Positions 38,274 through 45,626 of a stretch of DNA of 64,000 nucleotides are shown here, piece after piece. A model generated the notes under the pieces. That model made no database searches. It had not been told where the DNA came from and saw only the letters and a list, made by a program, of their open reading frames with translations. How positions within the stretch are numbered: position 1 is the stretch's first letter; each line of letters starts with the position of its first letter. The position numbers and the translations under genes were made by a program. The stretch covers positions 180,574-244,573 of the forward strand of contig PIZK01000012.1 in the NCBI GenBank assembly GCA_002835545.1, in the 5' to 3' direction. This DNA is from Alteromonadales bacterium alter-6D02. GTDB lineage: Bacteria > Pseudomonadota > Gammaproteobacteria > Enterobacterales > Psychrobiaceae.

Positions 38274-38595
38274 GGAATACCTTCCTACTTTGTAATGAAT
38301 TGTAATTCGGATTGTATACTATCAGAAACTGATACTTTTTGTTTTTTCTAAATGTAAAAAAATATTATTCCTTGACCTATATCTCATACTTTTGTTTATG
38401 TTTTCGTCTAATTAATGATCAAAACGAAAGCCTGTGAAATTACTGAGCTTTTTAACCATATGAAATATAAGGTCTTATTCTTTTTGGTAAACTTGATATA
38501 TTTTTTTTTGCATAAAAATTCAAAAAATGAATAAATATTTACCAAATGGATATTATTTATTCAGTATAGGCGCTTTCTAATTTAGTTTATGCATA
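38274..38595. other. AT-rich regulatory region upstream of the hlyU-like gene
   Basis: A 322-nt region without a gene. Two dyads lie close to the start of the hlyU-like gene: GAATT-GT-AATTC (38297-38308) and TATCAG-AAA-CTGATA (38320-38334). They are candidate operators, for autoregulation or another factor. The remainder (38340-38595) is very AT-rich with several long A or T runs and no open frame of interest. Confidence 0.5.
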
Positions 38596-40008
38596 TTAAA
38601 TACTAGACGCATATTCAAATAACGCACGTAAGATTGCCATCTTACGCTCGTCTTGGCTATGTTCGAACGCAATATTTTCAAGTTTGAGTGCGTAAGACTC
38701 ACCATCAAGGGTGTTGCGACGGTAGTCGTTCCAGCGCATTACTTCACTCTCATTTAATGTATGTAGGTAATTACGTGCCCTGAAACGAAAGAGCATTTCA
38801 TTGAGTCGTTGATCTTCGAAATCAACTTCAACTGCGCTCAATTGCTCAGGAGGTGTTTGACTGATTCGTTCGATAGCTGCTTTATCGCTATGACTAAAAA
38901 AACCACCACTATAAAGCATAAGATCTGGGTTTGTTTCTGTGGGGCGCTGACTTTCTAGCAGAAACACTTGGGTAAGCTTATCACGCAACTGTGGGTTAGC
39001 TTTCAGTAGGTTGAGGTTTTTACGGCAAAGGCTACGGTCAATACCGTGTTGGTCAGCTGATTCAGCTGTTAATGTTTTTGCCGGAGCTATCACAGGGCAT
39101 TTGTTACTGTGAACTAGTTTAATTGGAATTGGTAACAAATCACCAAGTTCATCACGCTTGGTGTACATACGCTCGCTGATTTCTTCAGCGTCCAACTCAA
39201 TCAAGGGTTCTAATGCCATATTCAAATTAACGCAGATCATCGCATTTTTATTTGTCGGATGATAAGCAACAGGAGCAATGTAAGTTGAACAGCCTTGGCT
39301 AGCAGGCACTTTAGAAGTGATATGTACCAATGGAGTACAATTTACCAAGTCAAACAACTTATTTACTTCCGCTTTTCTACGTAAGTTAAATACATAATCA
39401 AACAACTTAGGCTGCTTTTTCTTGATAAGCTTAGCCATCTCTATGGTCGCAATTACATCCGACACTGCATCATGCGCACCTTCATGACTAATGCCATTGG
39501 CAGCGGTTAAAAGTTCTAAACGAAAACTCACAACACCATCATCATTTTCCGGCCAATTGATCCCTTCTGGTCGTAGTGCGTAGCAGGTGCGAACTAAGTC
39601 AATAATGTCCCAGCGCGAACAGCCGTTTTGCCATTCGCGGGCATAGGGATCTAAAAAGTTGCGGTAAAGAGATTGCCGGGTAATCTCATCATCAAATCGA
39701 ATATTGTTATAGCCAGCAACAACGGTATTAGGTTCACTGAAAATGTCATTGATTTGCTTTATAAACTGAGCTTCAGGAATTCCCAGCCGATTGACTTTTT
39801 GTGGCGTTAACCCTGTAACAAAGCAGGCTTCAGGAGCAGGTAAGTAGTCATCTGCTAATTGACAATAAATCTCAATGGGTTCACCAATGATATTTAAGTC
39901 AAGATCAGTTCTTATTCCGGCAAATTGAGCAGGCCGATCACTGCGAGTATCTGCACCCCATGTCTCATAATCGTGCCAGAAAATGGTTGGTTGTCCATTA
40001 GCGTTCAT
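38596..40008 (-). CDS. sbcB: exodeoxyribonuclease I
   Basis: 3'-5' single-strand DNA exonuclease of recombination and mismatch repair, partner of SSB. The 470-residue protein shows the DEDDh motifs: HDYETWG with D13 and E15, GYNNIRFDDE in motif II, and HDAVSDVIAT in motif III. The C-terminal half fits the family's SH3-like and helical regions. AAGGA lies upstream of the minus-strand ATG. Length is near that of E. coli ExoI (475). Confidence 0.96.
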   Translation of the reverse strand: MNANGQPTIFWHDYETWGADTRSDRPAQFAGIRTDLDLNIIGEPIEIYCQLADDYLPAPEACFVTGLTPQKVNRLGIPEAQFIKQINDIFSEPNTVVAGYNNIRFDDEITRQSLYRNFLDPYAREWQNGCSRWDIIDLVRTCYALRPEGINWPENDDGVVSFRLELLTAANGISHEGAHDAVSDVIATIEMAKLIKKKQPKLFDYVFNLRRKAEVNKLFDLVNCTPLVHITSKVPASQGCSTYIAPVAYHPTNKNAMICVNLNMALEPLIELDAEEISERMYTKRDELGDLLPIPIKLVHSNKCPVIAPAKTLTAESADQHGIDRSLCRKNLNLLKANPQLRDKLTQVFLLESQRPTETNPDLMLYSGGFFSHSDKAAIERISQTPPEQLSAVEVDFEDQRLNEMLFRFRARNYLHTLNESEVMRWNDYRRNTLDGESYALKLENIAFEHSQDERKMAILRALFEYASSI

Positions 40009-40815
40009 TGGATTTTTCCTTGGTGTTCTTTTTATTATAATGCTTTATTTATGGGAGCTTATACTAACTGTAATCGTCTAACGTCCTTTAATGCATTTTT
40101 CCTAATCGTTAGTTTTGTGCTATCAAGCGAACTAATAATAGATTGGGAGTGCTCTAAATACGCTTTCTTATTAGCCATTTTTAAATGGCGTTAACTAATA
40201 ACACACGTAGAAGTATCAAAGCGCCAGATGCAGGTAGAATCTGCTGTGCTGTTCGCGATTCAATGCCAGTTAGAGTTCCACCTAAAGCGGTAATTGTTTC
40301 CAATTATCCTCTTACAACGTGGGGTTAGCAACAACGATTGGCCAAAGAATTTCAGCCAGCACTTTAGTGACCAATGAAACGTAAACAGCTAAGGGGCCTC
40401 ATTATTCATAGAATGATGAATACAACAGTCTAAAGGTGTTGCTCGAAAGGTGAGAAAAAAGTGAATCATTGAGAGTCAGTCTAAACTATTATTATACAAG
40501 ATGAATAGTTAGAACTAGGCAAACATTAACTTCGCGCTTATTTATCTGTTAACAAAGTCGTCAATTAATCAGGTTTGCCAATAAGTTGACTGACTTTAAT
40601 GTATATCAACTTTTTGCAATATTTGTTGTTTCTTTAGCCACATTCAATTGCTTATATAAGTTTTTACTTATAATATCTATGAGCAACAAGGACAGGTTGA
40701 AGTCAGATTAGCCATTGTCCGTTGGTTCAATAGAAAATCGTTGGTACACGGTTCAGGGCAGCCAAGTTTATTTTAAATATAATTACTCAAGCTACTATGA
40801 ATAGGACGTTTCTTT
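40009..40815. other. Long intergenic region upstream of the OprO/P-like porin
   Basis: An 807-nt gap. Most of it is AT-rich and empty of credible genes. The block 40200-40320 is clearly richer in G and C and stays open in one frame on each strand (see the separate entry). A GCCATTT/AAATGGC hairpin sits at 40174-40189. The last 250 nt presumably hold the porin promoter; I find no clear Pho box. Confidence 0.5.
40181..40303 (-). other. Possible decayed gene fragment or repeat-derived small ORF
   Basis: A minus-strand frame with a TTG start (GAGG just upstream) could encode 40 residues: a hydrophilic first part with ESRTAQQILPASG and a hydrophobic C-terminal end (LILLRVLLV). The plus strand is also open here and would read APDAGRICCAVRDS. 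The higher GC of the block compared with its surroundings, and open frames on both strands, suggest a remnant of imported or repeated sequence. I do not recognise it. Confidence 0.25.
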
Positions 40816-42186
40816 ATGCCTCAACATCCGAAAAAATTTGCATTGTCAGTCTTCCTGTTGACCTCTCAAAGCCTGTTGTTTACCCCCTTCGCTAGTGGCA
40901 ATGAAGGCAGTGAAACTACACAACAAAATCCTCATAGTTACTTACAGCTACTCACTGTGCTTAAAAATAACAAAACAATTACTCGTGAGCAGTTTGAAGC
41001 GTTAAAAGCTCAGCTACTGGATCATGCCGAACAGCTTGAGCAAGATAAATACGTTGAGGACGATGAAGAGAGCTTAGCGATTAAGACCGAGGGTGGATTG
41101 GAGGTCTCGACTTACGATGGCCAGTATGCGTTTGAACTCACTGGCCGAATGATGTTTGATATGACTTCTTTTGAAGAAGATAAAAATAAACTGGGTAACG
41201 ACAGCAGTATTCGCCGAGCATTTTTAGGCGTTGAAGGTAAGTTTGATTATAATTGGGGTTATGAATTAACCGTCGATTTTTCTGGGGGGGAGGCCGATCT
41301 TAAAGACGCCTATATCAGTTACTCAGGGCAAAATGGATGGTTATGGAAGTTTGGTCATACTAAAGAACCTTTCAGTCTCGAAGAACTCACGAGCAGTAAA
41401 TATATAACCTTCATTGAACGCGCTATGTTAAATGAATTTGCTCCTGGCAGAAGCTTAGGAATAAATGCTAGTACATACGGTAGCAACTGGACCGTTGCGG
41501 CCAGCATCAATACTCAAGCTTGGGATGATGACCCTGACGACGAAGGTGATGAAGGTTGGGCAACGACAATGCGTTCAACATATGCACCTTGGCATACGGA
41601 CACGCAAGCACTTCATTTTGGCATTGGCTTATCGCATCGAGTGACAGATGATGAACGTAAAGTTAAGTTTAATTCACGTCCAGAAACCAAAAACACAGAT
41701 ATCAAATTCTTGAACACTGGTAGCATTAAAAAAGTAGAAAAAATATCGCGGTTAGGGCTGGAAACAGCGTGGGTTGAAGGTGCTTTCTCCGCTCAAGCCG
41801 AATTTATAATGGCAGATCTAACACGCCAGTCTCAAGACAACCTTTCGTTTTCGGGGTGGTATGCAACGGCAAGTTGGATGATTACGGGGGAATCGAAAGA
41901 TTATAAGTTTAGAAAAGGATCTTTTGGGCGTCTTAAACCGTATTCACCAAATGGTGCTTGGGAAGTGGCAGTGCGTCATAGTTCACTCGACTTAAATGAT
42001 TTGGATATCACTGGTGGTGAGGGCTACATCTCAACAATCGGTATTAACTGGTATATAACCAAACAGATGCGCGCAATGCTAAATTATGCAATGGTTGATA
42101 ATGATGAATATGCGAATGATGATGGTGACGTATTACCGTCGGATGATCCCCGCTACGTACAGTTGAGGTTGCAACTTGATTTTTAA
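40816..42186 (+). CDS. OprO/OprP-family porin (phosphate-selective type)
   Basis: A 456-residue outer-membrane porin. A signal peptide (about 1-28) is followed by a short coiled segment (YLQLLTVLKNNKTITREQ, about 42-59) and then a 16-strand-like barrel that contains FAFELTGRMM-type start YAFELTGRMMFD, DSSIRRAFLGVEG and the EELTSSKYITFIERAM motif of the OprO/P family. It ends in LQLDF with a C-terminal Phe. Family members pass phosphate or polyphosphate; whether the lysine ladder is present needs a model. The PhnD-like gene follows after 62 nt, so it may form one operon with it. Confidence 0.88.
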   Translation: MPQHPKKFALSVFLLTSQSLLFTPFASGNEGSETTQQNPHSYLQLLTVLKNNKTITREQFEALKAQLLDHAEQLEQDKYVEDDEESLAIKTEGGLEVSTYDGQYAFELTGRMMFDMTSFEEDKNKLGNDSSIRRAFLGVEGKFDYNWGYELTVDFSGGEADLKDAYISYSGQNGWLWKFGHTKEPFSLEELTSSKYITFIERAMLNEFAPGRSLGINASTYGSNWTVAASINTQAWDDDPDDEGDEGWATTMRSTYAPWHTDTQALHFGIGLSHRVTDDERKVKFNSRPETKNTDIKFLNTGSIKKVEKISRLGLETAWVEGAFSAQAEFIMADLTRQSQDNLSFSGWYATASWMITGESKDYKFRKGSFGRLKPYSPNGAWEVAVRHSSLDLNDLDITGGEGYISTIGINWYITKQMRAMLNYAMVDNDEYANDDGDVLPSDDPRYVQLRLQLDF

Positions 42187-42248
42187 AGTTAATTAAATAT
42201 TTACCTATAAAGTTGTTGATACCCAAGATTACTCAGGAGTTGATGTAA

Positions 42249-43151
42249 ATGAACTATCCCAGATATTACTTGCTTCTACTTGCTATTCTTTTTGCAAGCC
42301 TTGATGCCAGTGCTAAAGCTTTTGTTATCGGAAAAGTCAGTGATAACCCGCAGAAACATTATGGCTACCTGAAGCCTATGGCCGATTATTTAGCAAAGAA
42401 TTTATCCGAGTTTGGCTACACGGAAGGTAAGGTGTTAATGGCTAAAAATAATCGACAAATGGTTCGATATCTTAAAAGAAAGAAGGTCGACTTAGTGACG
42501 GAAACCATTTTTTCTGGTGTGATCTTTAAAGACAAAGCCAAAGCAGAGTTGCTTTTGACAAAATGGAAAAAAGGCCAAAAAAACTACGAAAGTTTGATTT
42601 TTGTTCGTAAAGATAGTGGTATTAATTCATTAGATGATTTTAAGGGCAAAACCATAGCCTTTGAAGATCCAGGTTCGACATCAGCTTTTTATATACCCGC
42701 AGCGATGTTATTAAGGCACGGGTTGTCATTGGAGCGCTTAGACTCTGTCAGAGATTTTCCTGATGAAGAATCAGTGGGGTATGTTTTTTCTAACGAAGAA
42801 ATAAATACATCCACTTGGGTTCATAAAAGGCTGGTGCAAATTGGCGCACTTAATGATCACGATTGGAATAAAAGCGACCACTTACCAAAAAAGTTTCGAG
42901 ATGACTTTAAAATTATTGCTAAGAGCGAAAAGTTTCCACGAGGCGTTGAATTGGTTAGAGCTGGCATGAGTGAGGCGCTAAAACGTAAAATTAAATCGTT
43001 ATTACTTAATATTCATGATGATCCTGATGGAGTCCATATCTTAGAGCGTTACCAAAAAACGGCCAGGTTCCAAGAGTTTGAAAACAATATTGGAGATGTT
43101 GTTAAAGAGGCTCGTGCGATTGTATCTCTTGTTGACTCGAAGTTGAATTAA
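42249..43151 (+). CDS. PhnD-like periplasmic substrate-binding protein
   Basis: A 300-residue periplasmic binding protein. A signal peptide (about 1-24, ending SAKA) is followed by a PhnD-family domain: LKPMADYLAKNL, the hinge RKKVDLVTET, FVRKDSGINSLDDFKGKT and FEDPGSTSAFYIPAAMLL. The family binds phosphate-, phosphite- or phosphonate-type anions. There is no ABC permease or ATPase nearby; instead the stop codon overlaps the start of a GGDEF-EAL gene by one base. It therefore probably serves as a periplasmic sensor for that protein. AGGAG precedes the ATG. Confidence 0.88.
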   Translation: MNYPRYYLLLLAILFASLDASAKAFVIGKVSDNPQKHYGYLKPMADYLAKNLSEFGYTEGKVLMAKNNRQMVRYLKRKKVDLVTETIFSGVIFKDKAKAELLLTKWKKGQKNYESLIFVRKDSGINSLDDFKGKTIAFEDPGSTSAFYIPAAMLLRHGLSLERLDSVRDFPDEESVGYVFSNEEINTSTWVHKRLVQIGALNDHDWNKSDHLPKKFRDDFKIIAKSEKFPRGVELVRAGMSEALKRKIKSLLLNIHDDPDGVHILERYQKTARFQEFENNIGDVVKEARAIVSLVDSKLN

Positions 43152-45319
43152 TGAAGCCTAGGTTACAATTACGGGTTGCCCGTGCAATCATTCTATTAAT
43201 TTTAGTCATCATTGCCACCATGGGTGGATTTTTGACATGGAAATTTGATGCGGCTACCCAAAGGCTTCATCAAATTAGCGAGTCAACACTAACAAATGCA
43301 TTAATAGAACAGCTAAATCAAAAGGGAGTTGATACTACTACTTATATCTCTGAAACATTAAAGAATGCTTTATACACCTACGATATGGAACAAATACAGC
43401 AACAAATTTTTGCGATCACCAGTCAAAAAGATGTTGTTAAGACATCAGTTTTCGATGCTCATGGTAAAATTATTCATGATGGTACTGAGCTCATCAACAC
43501 GTTTGGTCAGTCGATCCCTACACCAATATCACAAGGACTTGAAAATTCACCGCGAAATGTTTTTATTGTAATGCATGAAAATTCTATCGATTTTGCGAAG
43601 CATATTTATATTGGAAATGAAAATATTGGCGGTATTATTCTGACCTATTCGCTTGAACATATTCGAACGGATATAGAACAACTCGATACGTTAATTTTTC
43701 AACTTGTCGCTAATCAATTGCAAGATAACCTTTTTAATATTGCAACGATAGCAGTCTTTCTGGTCTTTTTAAGTTCGTTTTTGGCCTGGCGTTTAACCAG
43801 CCGTTTCGTCGAGCCAATCGTCAAACTCTCAGAGTATGCTGCGCATATTGGTTCTGGAGACTATGACTTTGAAATGAAAGTGTCGGCAAGTCGAGATGAA
43901 ATCTCTGAATTAGGACGCTCTTTTAATACGATGCGGGATAACCTAAAGCAATCTAGCAGTAAAATTAATCATTTAGCTAATCATGACACCTTAACAAAAT
44001 TACCCAATCGACGTTTATTTGTAAAAAATCTCGATTTAGCGATTAAAAACTATCAGCGAAATAAGATTAAGTTTTCCCTTTTGTTTATCGATATTGATAA
44101 TTTTAAAAATGTTAACGATAGTATGGGGCATGATGTAGGTGATGAAGTTTTAATTCAGGTGACGAGTCGACTTAAGCACTCAATTCGCTCGGCCGACAGC
44201 CTGCTAGTGATGGGTGCAGAACAAACACAATCTTTTGAGAACTCGACGGTCTCTCGGTTAGGCGGTGATGAGTTTACTATTATCCTAATGGGCGTTAGCG
44301 AGCCTGCGATTATTGCACATATCGCACAGCGCATAATCACTAACATGGCTGAGCCTTGTAAAGTTAGAAACAAATTGGCCTATATCGGTGCAAGTATTGG
44401 TATATCAATCTTTCCCGATGATGATGAAACATCCTCTGGACTCATGAAAAATGCTGATATAGCAATGTACCATGCTAAAGAACATGGTAAAAACCAATAT
44501 CAATTTTTCTCAACCGAAATAAATAACGCGGCTATGAAACTTCTGACAATAGAAAATGATTTAAGAACCGCTTTAGAAGAGGAACAATTTTGTTTGCATT
44601 ATCAGCCAAAGCTGGATGTGAAAACAAGAAAAATAGTATGTGTTGAAGCACTACTGCGCTGGAAGCATCCGGTGAAAGGGGACATCAGCCCTAGTGAATT
44701 TATTCCGATTGCTGAACAAAGCGGCCAGATATTAGCTATCGGTGACTGGGTACTTGATAGGGCCTGCCAGCAGCTAAGCTCTTGGCAATCAACTGAAGCA
44801 AAAGGCTTACCTGTCGCTATTAATATTTCAGCGGTGCAACTTGCACAAGATAGGTTAGATGAGGCGATAATTAAAGCGCTAGACAAGTATGATCTTCCTT
44901 ATCATTTACTTCAAATAGAGATGACTGAAACGGCAGTCATAGAGAGTAAGCAAGATGCATGTGGAATATTGACTCGGCTAAGTGAAATGGGGATTAAAGT
45001 GTGGATGGATGACTTTGGCCAAGGTTATTCATCATTGGGTTACTTAAGCACGCTCCCATTTTATGGCTTAAAGATAGATTACTCTTTCATTCGCTCTATC
45101 CATACAGAAGAAAAAAACCGGAAGCTTTGCCAAGCAATTATTTCAATGGCCCACAATCTTAATCTTTTGGTCGTTGCAGAAGGGATTGAAGAACAAGAAC
45201 AGCACAATATCATTGAAGGTATGGATTGTGATTTTGCACAAGGGTTCTTTTACGAAAAGCCCATTCCAGCTGAAAAACTATTTAATCAATTTTTTGTAGA
45301 CTCTGGATACAGGTACTAA
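43151..45319 (+). CDS. Membrane GGDEF-EAL protein with periplasmic sensor domain
   Basis: A 722-residue c-di-GMP enzyme. TM1 is about residues 9-30, a periplasmic domain of about 160 residues follows, then TM2 about 195-215 and HAMP to about 270. The GGDEF domain has an intact GGDEF at 371-375 but carries a short insertion (LLVMGAEQTQSFENST) before it. The EAL domain keeps EAL (499-501), INISA, EMTET, the DDFGQGYSS pair of Asp, LKID, AEGIEE and FAQGF. Both activities may thus be intact. Coupling to the PhnD-like gene indicates that the binding protein docks on the periplasmic domain; the net output cannot be predicted. Confidence 0.92.
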   Translation: MKPRLQLRVARAIILLILVIIATMGGFLTWKFDAATQRLHQISESTLTNALIEQLNQKGVDTTTYISETLKNALYTYDMEQIQQQIFAITSQKDVVKTSVFDAHGKIIHDGTELINTFGQSIPTPISQGLENSPRNVFIVMHENSIDFAKHIYIGNENIGGIILTYSLEHIRTDIEQLDTLIFQLVANQLQDNLFNIATIAVFLVFLSSFLAWRLTSRFVEPIVKLSEYAAHIGSGDYDFEMKVSASRDEISELGRSFNTMRDNLKQSSSKINHLANHDTLTKLPNRRLFVKNLDLAIKNYQRNKIKFSLLFIDIDNFKNVNDSMGHDVGDEVLIQVTSRLKHSIRSADSLLVMGAEQTQSFENSTVSRLGGDEFTIILMGVSEPAIIAHIAQRIITNMAEPCKVRNKLAYIGASIGISIFPDDDETSSGLMKNADIAMYHAKEHGKNQYQFFSTEINNAAMKLLTIENDLRTALEEEQFCLHYQPKLDVKTRKIVCVEALLRWKHPVKGDISPSEFIPIAEQSGQILAIGDWVLDRACQQLSSWQSTEAKGLPVAINISAVQLAQDRLDEAIIKALDKYDLPYHLLQIEMTETAVIESKQDACGILTRLSEMGIKVWMDDFGQGYSSLGYLSTLPFYGLKIDYSFIRSIHTEEKNRKLCQAIISMAHNLNLLVVAEGIEEQEQHNIIEGMDCDFAQGFFYEKPIPAEKLFNQFFVDSGYRY

Positions 45320-45626
45320 AAAATATACAGAGTAGAAACTTTCATTTGCAAATCTCCATAAAACAAGCGTCAAACGTCATAACCAAATCTATAAGAATTC
45401 TTAAACTAGAGTTTTATAATGATTGGGAAAATAAGCTTTTTATTTAGACAGTTACCTATCATTTCATCTTATACATTAGTATGTAACAGTACATTGAAGT
45501 TTGATCTCAGGCTATCAAAGCATGCTATTATCGAAAATTGTTACTTTGTAACTAGATTTAAAGCCAAGAGTACTGCTAAAGTGGCAACTCAGATTTTCAG
45601 GCGTATTTGGAAGGATATCGTATTCA
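45320..45626. other. Intergenic region between two GGDEF-EAL genes
   Basis: A 307-nt AT-rich gap. An open frame from 45419 overlaps the next gene, lacks a ribosome binding site and has no recognisable content, so I do not call it. GGAAGGA at about 45609-45615 serves the downstream ATG. I see no terminator hairpin. Confidence 0.4.

Noticed and set aside
38340-38595. Possible small gene in the AT-rich stretch between hlyU-like and sbcB
   Set aside because: Only homopolymer-rich sequence without ribosome binding sites or sizeable frames is present.
40500-40815. Pho box upstream of the OprO/P-like porin
   Set aside because: No pair of CTGTCAT-like repeats at the right spacing is seen; phosphate control cannot be claimed from the sequence.
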